Below the pieces are notes generated by a model. The model was not told where the DNA came from. It did not search any database and saw nothing but the letters and a program-made list of their open reading frames with translations. From Neospora caninum Liverpool (Eukaryota; Apicomplexa; Conoidasida; Eucoccidiorida; Sarcocystidae), in the NCBI RefSeq assembly GCF_000208865.1, contig NC_018386.1:310001-374000 (forward strand): a stretch of DNA of 64,000 bases, given 5' to 3'. Positions 1 to 17,893 of this stretch are shown piece by piece. Positions within the stretch are counted from its first letter, which is position 1. Each line of letters opens with the position of its first letter. The position numbers and the translations under genes were made by a program.

Positions 1-2059
1 TTGTCTGCAGAAATCCAACACCAGGCGCTAGAGTTGTTTTACGGGGAGCCCATCACTTCTCTCGGCAAGCTGTTTGTTTGCGTGGCTGGATAGAGGGGTA
101 TTTTCGACAAAAGCGTCCACCGCGAACAGTGTCAAGCAGTTGGCGTTAACGCGGTTTTGGACTGTTTTGTAGCAGTGGCACCTCGACCGGTGTGGACCAC
201 CTGCATGTCAGGACCCGCCAGGCGAGTGCTACCGGAACACAGGAGCGAAGTTCATCTGTCCAGTTTGCAGCTTTCGCTTCTTCTGGCTCTCTTTCAGCGC
301 GCAGCGTCTGCCTTGGCGACAATTTCAGCCAAACGGTCGCTCAGTTCTGGACGGACACCAGTCCCCTCCAGTGCGCGCATGCACTCGCAGAGAGGGCTGT
401 CGGTGCTACAGAGGGTTGGCTCCTCAATGATGCGCCTGAGTTCGAAGAAGTTGCTATTTGTTTTGGTTTGATTCTTTGTGTTGGATGTTTTGTGCTCTCC
501 GGGGGTGGGCACCAGGAGTGCACTGCCAGCACGCGGCCGAAACACGGCGCAGCGCCACAACCACTCCGGGGGGCAAGAACGCGGGCCGCCGTTTTTGATG
601 GGCGACGGCCAAGTCGGAACACCCCATCTGGCGATCGGTAGCATTCGTCCATGCGTTCGCCCTATCCTTTGTTCTTCTGTAAAATATCGGCAGGGCGGCG
701 CTCAGCCCGGCTCCACAGATGGTGCTACCGAGTTGTGACGCGTCACTGCTGTTAGCACCAGAGGCTGGTGGCCGAGGGCGCGAATGATTGCAACGCTGTC
801 GGTCTGCTTCGCGCAGTGCTCCGGCTTTTTTTGAGTCGAGACCCCCATCACTTCTTCAGCCGTGCACGTCCGACCTGCTTTTGTGTGCTGAGTTGTCCGT
901 CTCTCTTCCCCCTGCTGCCATTGCCCCTTTGGGCTTCACGGGAGAACGTCGACCGGCGGCATCCCGACGCCTCACCCAGTACAGATACGCCCGCAGGACG
1001 CCGCCAGATCGGAAAAAAGACACGTGGCCGTGTATGTTAGTAAGTCACGCACATAGCCGAGGGCTGGCGCTACAGCACCTGTTTACTCCGGCGATCTATC
1101 TTTTCTGCCGTGACGCAGAAGGAAATTGCAAAGGCGGCCCTTTCGCGCACGCAGATGCGAGACGTGCGATTGTAGTAACTGAGGTTCTCTGACCGCGAGA
1201 TCGAGGAGAGGAAAAAGGGTTGTTTGTGGTGTGTGTCCTCCAAAGCAATGGCGCGCGTGCATGCCGCTTCCGCGTTGCAGGTGCGACTGTCACGCGGCCT
1301 TGAGTTAGAGCGGTAATGTAATCTATCTGGATAGAAGCTAGGCTGTGACTAACATAAGACTAGCCGTGGTAAAGAAGAGAGGCAGACCCTTTTGTGCGAC
1401 TGTCGGCGCGGAACGCCCCGTGCAGCTTGCGACGTCGAAGGAAGGGCTCTCAACGCCTAGAGGTGGATTGCTTTTCTTCGCAAATAGGGTCAGGACGCAG
1501 CTATTGCGATCACGCCGCTCGCCTATTTCATCGAAACGGAGTCTGATAGTCGGGTACATGCAGCGCCACAACGTGCTCGAGCGCCGCATGTGGTGCACCG
1601 ATTCTCGTGAGTTAGGTGTCTGCGAGCGGGATGCTTGGAGGGTGGACGGCTGCCAATTCGTCTGGACAGTGGTCGTGCGCATGTCAGTGACGTGGGTAGG
1701 GAATGTGAATCATCCTTTGCGTGTGAAGAAGTGAAAGAAGTCACCCGACATTGCCGGAAGACCACTGCGCTCCACGTGTCGTAAATCATGGTGTTCTGCG
1801 CGGGCTCGAGTCCACTTCCTCTTGACGCCAAACGCAGCGCACCCGGCTCCGCTTTTGTGTTTTGTGCAGTTCTCGCCCATCATCCGCCGTTTTAGGTCGG
1901 AGATGAGCAAAGTCCAACGACAGTTCTTTTTGAGGCTCGGTTGGCGAAAAGCCTGTGTCCGGCAGGTCCCCTCTGACTTGTTTCTAAGGCGACGGGGTGT
2001 CAGTCCACCCGAGCGTGGATCTTGCGACCGTCCTCTTCTTCGTCTTGGTTGTCATTCTA
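1..2059. other. 5' flanking region of the MAPK gene; no gene recognised
   Basis: About 2 kb with only short overlapping reading frames on both strands, none with recognisable domains, low-complexity protein character or convincing splice-linked continuation. It most likely holds the promoter and 5' UTR of the kinase that starts at 2060, and possibly UTR of a gene further left. No RNA gene, repeat array or mobile element was seen. An open frame runs into the kinase from about 1997, but its first codon is GTG, so it is not taken as a start. Confidence 0.5.
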
Positions 2060-6979
<4,920 letters not shown>

Positions 6980-9900
6980 GACATGAAAGCCAGTGCCCGC
7001 GCGAAGCTGTGCTCGGAGGCAGTCACCGCGTCCAGGACAAGTGTCGAGGCTCATGCACAGGGGGCAGCAATCAGTTCATTTTTAGTCGACACGTGTCTCC
7101 GAGTTCACGTTTCCTTAGGTTCCGTGTTGACCGCAACAGACACACATCCATGTAGAATAAGTTCTGGTTGAAAAACCCGACGACAGGGCTTGAAAGTATC
7201 GTCTCCAGAGAGAGGTACATCACCGTTCCATGGTTTGAAGAGTGCATCCTCCACTTGTGGGTGCCCCATGGCAGTTCCTCGGACATCCCCCATAACTGGG
7301 TGCTACGGTGCCTTTCCACGGAGCAATAGCGAGTCCGAGTAGCCTTTGTTTTTCGTTTTTCCCTACGCCTTCCTTGGGAGGGCAATGATTGCCACATGGT
7401 GATGAGAGGGATACTTTGAATGAGTTGTTGGATTTGCTGACGGACGCCGGTGGACGGGACATGTGGGGGAACCTCGCGCGGTGTTTCTCCTGAAGAGTTG
7501 TCCTCGATTGTGTGCAGCCGTGCTTGCGGCGCAAGGGGACAGGCGGGGGCTGCCATGGGCAGTCGGCACTGAGAGTGCAGGATCCTGGGCGTGTGGGGGA
7601 TAACGCGTCCATCTCGCAAGTCTCGATATACAGTTGTGTGGTCACGATTTCTTGTGCTGCGAGAGGGCCAGCGAAAGAATTCGGAAAGTAGTCAGCAAAC
7701 ATATACCCACCATGCAGGGGCGACCGTCGCTTTTGCAAATACAACGTAGCTACTCGTTGTGCGGCAGGGCAAAGGCTGCTCTTTGAGGCGTCTACGGGGA
7801 GGCATGCAAAAATGCGTTACGCAGGCAAGCAAAGCAACGCACTGTTTTGACGCTTAGAGGACATACGTTCGACAAGGTTAAGGGGAACCTAGTGGGGAGG
7901 AAGCAGAAAGGTGACGCGCGTGGATCTTGGCAGGCTCTAAATACAGACTTCTCAAAAAAGATGCATTCTTAGTAGGCGGGGGGGGGGGGGGGTGAACTGT
8001 CGGTATGCTCCTTTTTATGTATCTGGTAATGAAACACCAACAGTGTCTTTAGCCAGGGCTCTCATCAAACGCTTGTGGAATCTTCGCGTAACCTTGAATG
8101 TCTAACTCAGGCTCAGAAAGTGGTCAACCTTCCTGTTTCCCCGGTCGTTTCTATCCTAACGTGAGATGAACGTGATCGACTCCGTTTTGTCCCTGGTCGA
8201 CACGACGTGTTGAAAGAAGCGCGGCTGTTGAAAGCCAGGACGAGTACGATACGATTCCAAAAGCAGCGGTAGATCCCTCCTGTCGTCCACCAGTTTTGTT
8301 ACACCTTGGAGAGAATCATGCGCTGACGCCTCGGCAACTTCTAGTTACGGTGTTTAGGCACTCGACGTTCGTAGTCTGTCTCTAGCTATGGTGAGGCTGT
8401 TGTTTCCTCCGCAGCGGCACTGGGAGACAACGTTGGGTACCCTTCGATACATATACACAACCCTGACTTCCCCTGTGGCGATGCACCGACATTTCGTCGA
8501 GGCTGGCTTCTGTATCTGGCTGTAGCTGAACGCACCTACAGGAGTGAATTCGAAGTATATGCGAATTCAACGCCGTTTTCAGTAGTTTTCCAGCCTTTTC
8601 ACCGGGATGCGGCAGAAATATACGTAGTTAAGTAACCTATCAAGTCGCAGAGGGGATGCTGTCAACACACGCGCTGTTTCACTCCTAGATGACTGACAGG
8701 GATTGCGAAGGCCATTGCACAGTTTTTTGCGAAGTGGAAATTGATGTCGATATCCAGTTGCACTCTCACCGGAGGTGACCGTCGCGGAAATGCCAGCAGC
8801 GCCCTCAGCTCTGACGGCTCATCTAAGCGACACTGACGTAGGGGAGGCGGATACCCTGTTTGGAGGGGCGGGTCTGAAGTAACTGGTCCTAGTGCACTAC
8901 AATGATGTTGGCTACTAGCGGCGATTGCTTGATTCCACAGTGGTGAAAACAGAAGTATGCGCGTATTATGTCTTTTGGTAGCCTTACCTTCAGCGAACAG
9001 TCTCGGAGTACGCACACTTCAGATACACTGGACGAAACGGTGCGTCTGAATAGAAGATAGCAGTGTGAGGTTTTGAGAGAGGGTTCGCAAATGCACCATT
9101 TTCATAGAAAATTCCACATATGATAGATGCATGAGCGACTCGAAGATTAATGCCTTCCTGGCTAACAGTCACACACAGGCATCGGGTGCCATGATTGTGC
9201 TGCAGAGAGTTGCTACATACATACTCTGTAAACCGGCGGTCGCTGCAGAACTGACCAGTACCGCAAGTGACTTGACGGAGCATTTGCTCTTGCTCTCCGT
9301 TTTCTGCCCTACTCCCTTCCGCCTTTCGTCGCCGCGAAGGCCCAACCCTTTTCTCGTCTTGAGCAGTGAATTTTCGTGGTTCGGCTGTTCAGTGGATTTT
9401 AGCACCCCACTAATGCGTTGTGTGCTGATTCCGCCAGGTACTGTGAACCTGAAATTCCAAGTGTGTCCCAGTTCTCTTGGCAGGTGCCACGATGCTGCAG
9501 GAGAATCCGGCAGCGGTGTGGGCGCCTTACCAGCATCACATATCCGTAGGACGGTGAACTTCCACCATGAAGCAGGTCAGTCCCTTTGGTACATCATTCG
9601 ACATTACTCCGGCCGCACGAAACTTCCGGACCAAATGAAGGCACACCCTTTGGCTCTCGTGAAGCGGGTCTCGGTCTGTCATTTTTTGGACAATCTCGTC
9701 ATGAACCGAGCCCCGAAGACCTGTAAATGCAGAACCGGCCGCAGCGGTTAGCCCCAGGCCTCGTTAGCGGTTTGTAGGTGCCTGAGGAAACCGACATGTG
9801 CGCAGTTTTCCTTGGCTGAGAGGTCCAGACGTGGCGGTTCGCTACGACGAAATGTCATCAAAACTGATATTTCTCTTTCAGAAGTTGCCCCTAAGTCGGG

Positions 9901-11268
9901 AAGCGGGTCGGTCGGTGACTGCCCGCTAGAGAAGCTTCGTCTGTCGCAGTGCGACGAGTCGACCGACTAGTGCTGCAAAGGAAGGCAGAATGAATGCTGC
10001 CGAAGAATACTTCAAATGTAGTGATTCGCTGAGGTTAGCAGCTGGAGAATGTGCTGTAAACGGTGAGTATTACGGGGAAGAGCCGCTGAGAGGGTCATGG
10101 TCTGACCGATTGGTACTACGGAAATATAAATCGCGAAGGCGGACTGACGATCGCTGCGTTGCGAACAGGCCACGGACACCTGTGTTGTCGCATACGTGTC
10201 AGCATTATGACAAGTCACGACGCGTTAAAATAGAGTCCTTTAGGCAAAACTGGTGTGAGATGGGGAAAAGGAGGAACGGCAGGAACGGAGTCGACAGTAA
10301 CGCATGCAATGAGCATTTCTTGCCAGGCGCTTTGTCAGCAGCCGGCGACTGTGCATCCGACTGAGCGCTCCCAGTTAGATAGGAAGTGAAGTCCAACTCC
10401 CAAAGCCGCGTGCCAACAGCTTTTCCCTGCTTGGATGTGAAAAGAAAAAAGGCATTAATGCAGGTTTCTTTTCGACGGTTCTCTTTGAGAAGCCGTTTCG
10501 CGGCGGTGTCTCATTGGGCCGTTAGTGGCGTGCGGAGTTGTCGATGGGTTGCTGCCGATTCACTTCAGTACCCCGCGGATTCGCTGCTGGATTTTTAGTT
10601 AAATCAGCTTCCTTCGGGATGGCCTCGACAGAGGCGGGTTAACTTGGTTTTACACCGATGTAAATCTTATCCTCGCATATCTGTTGTAAACAGCGCCGAG
10701 TTGATAACTTCAACACGTGCTCTCTGCCGTTTTCTGCCCGTGAAAAACCGTTGGTTGAAACGGGAGATTCGTCTCTTTTTCTACCTCCATTGTAACCCGG
10801 TCCCTGAACCGCACTCGCTTCCAGAACCCGTCTGAACGACGGCACTAAATTTCTCAGTTTTCCAAAATTCCTCGATTCGAGACGTTATTTTGCGGCGGCT
10901 TTCGATGTTTCCCGTACGCGAACCAAGCGCGTTGAGACTCAGTCCTGTCGATATCGAGGGAACTGTGCTGTGTTTTGGTCCGTGGCCCTGCAGCCTCTCA
11001 GTTGTCTCGTTCCTCTGAGCTCCGGCGACATAGCGGCGCACCCCGTTCAGAGTTTTCCCCCTTGAATGCTGTTGAAGGCTGCCGAGGCTTCCGAAGACAG
11101 GAAGAGGCTGCATTCGTACCCTTTCGGCACACTTGCAACAGGGCGACCGCCTCGCGAGGGGTTCCGTGGTAGGATCTCGGCCGCAGCCACGATCCGTTGC
11201 GCTGAATGCCTCCCTGGGAGGCCACTCGCTGAGTTCCTTGAAAACGGTCCGCTCGCACAGCTTTCAGC
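6980..11268. other. Intergenic/UTR region between MAPK2 and the MORN gene
   Basis: About 4.3 kb without a gene I can support. It should contain the kinase 3' UTR and the promoter plus 5' UTR of the MORN gene. The longest frames (minus strand 7071-7619, plus strand 9131-9751) have no domain, no family resemblance and no splice-linked continuation, so they are not called. A 15-G homopolymer lies at 7978-7992. No tRNA, rRNA or transposon signature was recognised. Confidence 0.5.
7978..7992. repeat. Poly-G homopolymer run (15 nt)
   Basis: Fifteen consecutive G residues in the 3' flank of the kinase. It is likely length-variable between strains and prone to assembly or sequencing error. It could form a G-quadruplex-like structure, but nothing else in the sequence suggests a function. 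Confidence 0.95.
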
Positions 11269-13901
11269 ATGGGGTGCACGGGGAGCAAGGCGGCGGTGGC
11301 GAAGAAGCCTGAATCTCTGGAGGAGAAGGAGAATGCGAGGCAACAGGTGCCCAAAAGCCAGTCGGGAACACTCGCTGGCGCGGCTCCGGTTGAAGCCACA
11401 CAGGACCGCAGGGGTGAAGGGAAGAACGCAGCATCACGGTCAACCTCGCGAGCGGGAGAGGCGACCGAAGTAAGGACTGCTGCGTCTACTGAAGTGAAAG
11501 GCCCCCCCGCACAAGGTGGACAGATCGATATCAACGAAGATCCTTTGGCGGGGATCGTCCTGGAGCCCCCGGAGGATTGTGAACCCGTCATGATGAAGAA
11601 CGGCGTTGTTTATAGAGGAGAATGGAAGAATGGAAAGCAGCATGGCCAGGGTCAGCAGAAGCAGGCGGATGGTGTCGTTTACATCGGACAGTTCTACGAC
11701 GGCCATATCGAAGGCTTTGGCCGTCTAGTGCGGCCCGACGGCAGCAAGTACGAAGGCGAGTTCGCCCAGGGGAAGGCTCACACCAAGACCCGCAACGGCA
11801 AGTACACCTTTGCCGACGGCAGCGTGTAAGTAGACGCTTTGGTCTCTGGAAGAGCCTAGCGCGTGATTTAAGAGGAGCGTGGCAATCCCAGGCGACACAG
11901 CAAGCAACCGCTCGTGGCGGAGAGGGTGGCGGATATGCAGATGTGATACGTTACTTGTTTTTCGAGTGACGGCTTGCTGGTTGAGATAAAGCAAACACCT
12001 GTAAATCATGGCCACATGATGTGCAGTCAGAAGGATGGGCTTTTGCGTGGGGAAGATTCGACGTCATGCAGAAATACGGTCTTCTCGCGGAAAAACGAGA
12101 CACTGCTTGCGTCTCGAAACATGCCCTGACGGGCGGGTTCGGATTTCGCTCAACTCCGCGGAACCTACAGGATAACGTGTGCGACTCAGCAAACGCGAGA
12201 CGAGCTGGCTATGCGTAGATTCGCTTTTTCCATGGGAAAGCATCAGGCAATACATGTAGCTGTAACCACGTCCACTCGCTGATCAGGAATCTTCAGCGAA
12301 AAGTGTGGTATTTCGAAGCTCAATGACGTTCTGGACTGTGTGTCTGCCATTCAGTTACGTGGGTCAGTGGATCGCTGACAAGCGACACGGCATTGGCAGG
12401 GAAGTTACTCACGACGGCAGCGTGTATGAGGGCGAGTACCGAAACGGCTGCAAGCATGGACATGGCCGCATGCAGTCTCCTTCCGGCGATGTCTACGAGG
12501 GCGAGTTCAGCAAGGGTGACATGAACGGTGAGACACGGTGGGGGCGTCTACAACGGGCTTCGTTGTTCGATGCGACGTCGAACCGCTTACCATTGTTCTT
12601 TACACTGCTTACCATTGTTCTTTACCCGATGTATGCGGATTCTTGCACACACATATAGAGACACTTCTCACGAGGTGCACGCATGCGTTTTTCACAGGAG
12701 GACAGAAGGCGGGACCACGTTGCTTTGGCGCGCGCCGTGTCGGTTTGACTGTGGATTGCTACTCTGATGCTGCGGGTTTCAGCGCTCGCCACTTGCGGTG
12801 TTAGTGGGGTAGTTCTCTGTGGGGGATTCGCGCGCGGGATTTTCTGCTGTCGCCTGGCTGTTCCGTCGTGGAAGGTTCCCGGGATCACGGCCGGGTGCCC
12901 TATCGGCGAGCTGCGGTGGTCGGCTTCTCTCGCGTTGTGTGGTTGGTTATATGAGTCACGGGTATTCTTCCAGGCATATCGTCTCGACGTTTTTCTTGCT
13001 ACACTATCAGGTAAAGGCCGGTATTGCTGGCCAGATGGGCGGATTTACGAAGGAGAATGGTCAATGAGCCGGATGCACGGAAAGGGGGTATTCTTCTTCG
13101 TTGACGGTCGCAAGTAAGGTTTCACGGCCAAGAACCGGCTCCATGTTCCACGGCTTTCATGACTGCGCTGAATGGGAAACTATTCGACGACGGTTGCGGC
13201 TTAGTGCGACTCTCGTGGTGTTGCAAACCGTGGGGTGCTGAAGGGCGGGCGGTACCCACTTTTGCTTACACCGGGACGATGCCACGAAGGCGGTCAGCAA
13301 AAAATAGGAAATTTCGCGTCGGTGTCAGGATCTGGTCTCATCGTCACCTTGTGGAAACCCCCGTGCCGGGGTTTGTCAGCGAGGCCTGATTGGGGATGGT
13401 GGTTCATTGGGCGCTGATGCATGCTTTGGGTGGCTGTGCCACGTGAGGCGCCAGCCGATTCGCGAGTGGCGCTACTGGAAATGCATGTGGCCGCGCTACC
13501 AATGTGGGAGCTGGCTTCCAGGCCCGAACCCTCTGATGATGTGGCGCGCTTTTGCGCGCACTGCCTCACGCAGCAGTGTGCTTTCTGCTATGCTTTCTAG
13601 GTACGAGGGAGAATTCAAGGACAGCAAGATGGAGGGAGAAGGGAGGCTGACGTGGCCGGATGGAAGCGCCTACCAGGGTGGCTTCAAAGGAGGCCTTCCG
13701 CATGGGCGAGGCACTCACCAGGCGACGGCAGAAACCAAGCCACGGCTAGGTACGTGCAACCGTGCGTCTCCGCGTTTTCTTTGTCGGGAGAGCGCTCGGG
13801 ACGCAAATGTTGATAGCCAGCACACATTGGGTTCGGTTGCACAGCTCGATCGAGCGGGGGAGCAGAGTAGGGGCTTATCGTCACACGCACCGGGGAGATG
13901 A
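11269..13901 (+). CDS. MORN-repeat protein with N-terminal MGC acylation motif
   Basis: Nine MORN repeats (Y-x-G-x-W/F-x2-G-x3-G-x-G) run from about residue 114 to 318, after a charged, low-complexity N-terminus of ~110 residues. Exons: 11269-11825, 12355-12527, 13011-13113, 13601-13901; GT-AG junctions with phases 2, 1, 2; 377 residues if exon 4 reads to its stop. The start MGCTGSK offers Gly2 for N-myristoylation and Cys3 for palmitoylation, so membrane or inner-membrane-complex anchoring is likely (inference). MORN repeats generally bind phospholipids or scaffold the cell cortex. The third repeat is about 3 residues longer than the others. The C-terminus is uncertain: after the last MORN the frame passes a GTACGT donor at 13750, and splicing to an acceptor before 14016 would end the protein three codons later (~329 residues). 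No kinase, SET or other catalytic domain follows. Confidence 0.88.
12585..12625. repeat. Short tandem direct repeat in MORN intron 2
   Basis: A 19-nt unit beginning GCTTACCATTG occurs at 12585-12603 and again at 12607-12625 (period 22). It lies in the intron between 12527 and 13011, is non-coding, and probably arose by local slippage or duplication. Confidence 0.85.
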
Positions 13902-16176
13902 CACTGGGGGAACAGGCAAACACAGCGTGGAGGAAGACCTAGGAAGCATTCGTCGCCTGCGCTATGCGAAGTGCGTGTCGACTGTTGTGGACAGCTGATC
14001 GTTTTTCTTGTCCAGTGCATTGATCGTTTCTGCCATGCCGTTAAGCGACGTCTGTTCTTTGGCGGCAAACGGCCGCAGGAGAACGGGGGGCGGTGGCGCG
14101 CAGGGTGATGGCGGAGCGGCATGCACGAGGTGAACTGGTTCCGCAGCTGCTGTTGTGGGATGTGTCCGTATGCGTCTCCAGCGCTGTGGAATCAAGGCGT
14201 GAGAGTAAAATGGCTTAACGACGAAGAGATGCAACAGGAAGGAGAACACGGAAAGCAGGGGTCCGAGGGGCCGTCGAAACCGTCTCCAGCACAAGGGGAT
14301 AGGAGCACAAAACCACAGGAGCAAGCAAACGAGAAGGAAAAAGTCAGCGGAGAGTAACGATAAAGGCGCAGCGACGACCGACAAGCAGACAGAGACGAAA
14401 CTGGCGGAAAGCGCGCCTGGCCAATCCGCGTAGTCATAGATTTTCATTTCAGTTCTTCCCCTTTCGTGATCACACCTAGTTACTTTCACAGTCGGTGGGG
14501 AGGATGCACCAAGTTAAATGATAGGCTCCGCTTTGGTGGAACCGTATCTTCCGAGAAACTGAGGTAAATGGTACAGGTGTTCCGGCTTACGCGTTGGAGT
14601 GCTGTGTATAAATATTTGCGTGTTAAGGACAGTCTCTGACACCTTACTGGAAAGAATTTAGTTGCCGAACATCCAGTACTTGATTGTTCCACTCGGATAT
14701 TTTTTTACGGCAACGTGGAAGTTGCGTTATTAAGAAATGGCTCGGCGTCTTTCGGGCAAAGCTGCGAGGTTGTCCATGTTGGGTCGCGACGGGGAGGCGA
14801 GTTTTTCACACGGAAGAAGAGCTCTCCACTTTGCCAGCAGCGATGCAACTGGTTTCCTGTGTGTGCGTGCGTGAAAACGTCAGACAAGAGAGGTGAAAGT
14901 CTTTTTTTCGGGTGTGAGTTTTTTTTGGTACGGGTGTTCGTCCAATTCGTCATGGTGGGCTGCGTCTTTGGATGATCTTCGAAAGGTTCACGTACGCCGA
15001 ACCCTTCAGTGTCGTTTGTGCTGTTCGCTAGCGATGTGCATCTAGAGCTGTCGAGCCTAGAAAGGCTTCAATGGGGCCACCTCAGAGTTGTTGGTCCTGA
15101 AAGGCGTTCGTTCTGACCTGTACTTGACGTTTATACGGATATCGGTATGCCTCAACCGCATGCTGGCGGTTGTGTTTTTTTAGACCACCGCAGCTAAGGA
15201 CTGAACAAAATCCAGACGGAACTTCCCTTCGCGTTCTGAGCGATCGAAGCCGGTCGAGAGTAGAACATCGCCCTGAGCGTGCGTGGCAATTCAGGCAGCC
15301 TTCCGAATCTTATGAAGAGATGTTGAGAGCTCTGTTAAAACCCCTGTAGCTTTGATTTTGAGTGACGGCGATAGGTTACCCAGCCTACACTGGCATTATC
15401 GGTTTCTGATTCGCTGGTATGGCGACTCCTAATGCTCAACAGAAAAGAGACGGAGTTTCTCGTGCCGCATCCAGGGTGCATTGTGGTCCCCACCAGCCCA
15501 CGCTACAGTAAATCCAGGTATCACAAAACGGAAAGCACATATATTAGCGGTGGTGTTTCGTACACTTGTGCGGTGTGCTACGACTTCCAGTGTACCTCTA
15601 ACGCTGCTTGCGACCTGTCACTCAGGAAGTAACGTCACCCGAGGTCGATAAACTCTCTTGAACATGTTCTTCTCAACGCTCAGGTCCATGCAGCCTATAG
15701 CAAAGAATGAATCCATGGCCGTTTCTACGCTATCCTTCCTGGTGGTTCTCCCCATTCAAAGTACTGCTCCCGCTACACGCAACCCAACTGCGGATTTCAT
15801 TTAGAGCAGGCCAAAGCAGTGTACAAAAACAGGGGATTCTTGGTCCCCATTGCTTGGCCATCGCCACCGAGCACGGCCTATCCAGCGCCTCCAGTGAGAC
15901 AGCAGTCGCCTCCTTCCGGGTTTCGGCTGGAGACAGGAAGAGTGAGGGAGCACGACACTCCTTTAATGACGGTGAGTTCGCATCTCACAGTAGCTTGCAA
16001 GACCACAAACGTCACCTGGTTCTGGCTGTTTCCGGGCTACGAGCACATCTTTAATCCTAACAAAAAGAGGATGAACCAATAACCCGGGCCTTCACAGCAG
16101 ACAGATTATCAACAGGGTATCAGAGATAGAGAAGTCCACCAGACCGAGTCACGCCGCGATTTGACTCGCCACGAAT
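13902..16176. other. Intergenic region between convergent MORN and RPS17 genes
   Basis: About 2.3 kb between two tail-to-tail genes, expected to hold both 3' UTRs. The possible alternative last exon of the MORN gene (14016-14023) would fall here. Remaining frames are short and have no recognisable protein character. No RNA gene or mobile element was seen. Confidence 0.5.
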
Positions 16177-17893
16177 TCAGCCTCTTCGGTTCTGGTTGTT
16201 CGACGGGCGTCCAGCACTGGGGACAACAACGTTGGGCAAGTTGATGTCAAGTGCGCGCAACATGTCGGACGTGTCCTGATCGATGCTGATCGTCGCCACG
16301 TCGACCTCCGATCGCTCTGGGACGAAATCCATGCGGCGCTCACGCTCCTCTTCTTGCAACTTGAGAGAAATGCCTCGCACCGGTCCCTTCTGGATTCTCT
16401 TCATCAGATGCTGACCACAGAAACAAAAAAAAAACGCCTCTCACGCGTGACCAGCCGCGGCCTGCATTCGGTGGCCGTTGAGACAAACTGCGGCGACAGA
16501 ACGCGTCCACACGTGTGGCTGTTTTTCCTAACACACTGACATGAGTAAAGGGCGAAACTGGCCCACGGAGGTCGAATCTCCATGATGCGCTATTCGGCGA
16601 CACAATCGCCCGGCTACCCTTGTAAATGCTGGCCCGCACACACACAACCGAGCTTCATGTCTCCAGGTGTTTTAACCCAGGCAATGATGAACAATGCCGC
16701 CTCGCTTTTGGACTCCGTGCGCAAGCCGCACGCGATACGAAGCAAAGAAAGGTGCCGCTGAAGCCGCATCTTGCTCTCGCCAACTCACATGCGGAGTCAC
16801 TCCCCGACAAAATGCGACTTACGGTGACGAAGCCCGCAACGCGGTTGCGCATGCGCTTCGAAGGAATGACGGCGACCTCCTCCGAAATCTTCTTGTTGAT
16901 CTGGAAGTCCAGGGTGAGTCTGCACGGCATATACCAGATGAGCAACACAACACATTCTGGCTATGACGTCCCACACTCTCACCGTCAACTTCATCCCATG
17001 CCATGCAGCCAGTGCGTACACCGCAGATGAGGCATGCTTCCACGACTGAAGAATAGCGGAAGGGAACACCACCTCGGCACCTAGATGAAACGGGAAATAT
17101 CCAGGCGACCGTTTGCACGGAAAGCTCTTGATCCAGGCTCGAGTTGAATATATGATCACCGCTACATGGATTGTAGCTGAAGAGCATGTACACGCGCCTA
17201 AACACGAATTGCAAGACGGCAGAAAGGGTCAAAAACTGAGGACTTACTTGGCGTAGTACTTCTCGACAATCTGTCGAGCAGCACGCTTGACGGTCCTCGT
17301 GCGCACGCGCCCCTAGGAAACAAGGCACAGGGGAACAGTTCCACACCACAGACCTCGATTAACCCAGCTTGATGCAAGAAATGCACGAAAGACGACACGA
17401 AGTACACCTCGGACGGAAGCAATACAGACATTCGCCCACATGGCAAGTTCCGATGACCGACCACGTTGCGTGACTTGGCTGTCCTTAAGCAAACCTCGGG
17501 CACGGCGACGGATCTCCTTCAGCGATGGGCACTGATATAAATCAGCGGAATTGCAGAAAACAATCGTTGTCCCCTAAAACACGAAGTGGGAGAACGCCAC
17601 GCCAGTCACCGACGTGAACCATCTCTCGAAAACCACCTCCCGTGTGCGACGCCGGCATGCTATTACACATACGGGGACGTCAGGAATGTATCCTTTTGCA
17701 ATATCGGATCCAGCGTGCGCTTTGATAGCGCATAATGCACAGGATCTGAAAAACAACTCAAAATAGCACCGATATCGCCGGAAGTTCCCCTTCTCTCGTA
17801 TCAAACGGCTTCGGGCTGCCTCCCCACAGTCTCAGGAGAGAACCACTCGCATTTTTCTTCGGCCGTGGTATGCCGGCCAAAAACACTCACCAT
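16177..17893 (-). CDS. RPS17: 40S ribosomal protein S17 (eS17), four exons
   Basis: Component of the small cytosolic ribosomal subunit. Exons on the minus strand, 5' to 3': 17893-17891 (only the ATG), 17312-17248, 16919-16823, 16410-16177. Junctions are GT-AG, phases close, and the product has 132 residues against ~130-140 for the family. The protein opens [14 protein letters not shown] and has the hallmark stretches [34 protein letters not shown] and [19 protein letters not shown], all conserved in eukaryotic S17. The short C-terminal tail after LPNVVVP is divergent, as is usual. The start codon sits directly against a GTGAGT donor, so intron 1 (578 bp) separates ATG from the rest of the frame; gene finders often miss this. 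The gene is divergent from the giant GCC2/GCC3 gene and should be strongly and constitutively expressed. Confidence 0.96.

Noticed and set aside
1997..2059. Upstream extension of the kinase with a hydrophobic stretch
   Set aside because: The frame begins with GTG, not ATG, and a membrane anchor does not fit a MAPK; 2060 is the first ATG.
7071..7619. 182-residue frame on the minus strand in the kinase 3' flank
   Set aside because: No recognisable motif, no neighbouring spliced exons and ordinary intergenic composition; length alone is not enough.
9131..9751. 206-residue frame on the plus strand between MAPK2 and the MORN gene
   Set aside because: Composition and lack of motifs or splice partners look like chance; it may be transcribed as UTR.
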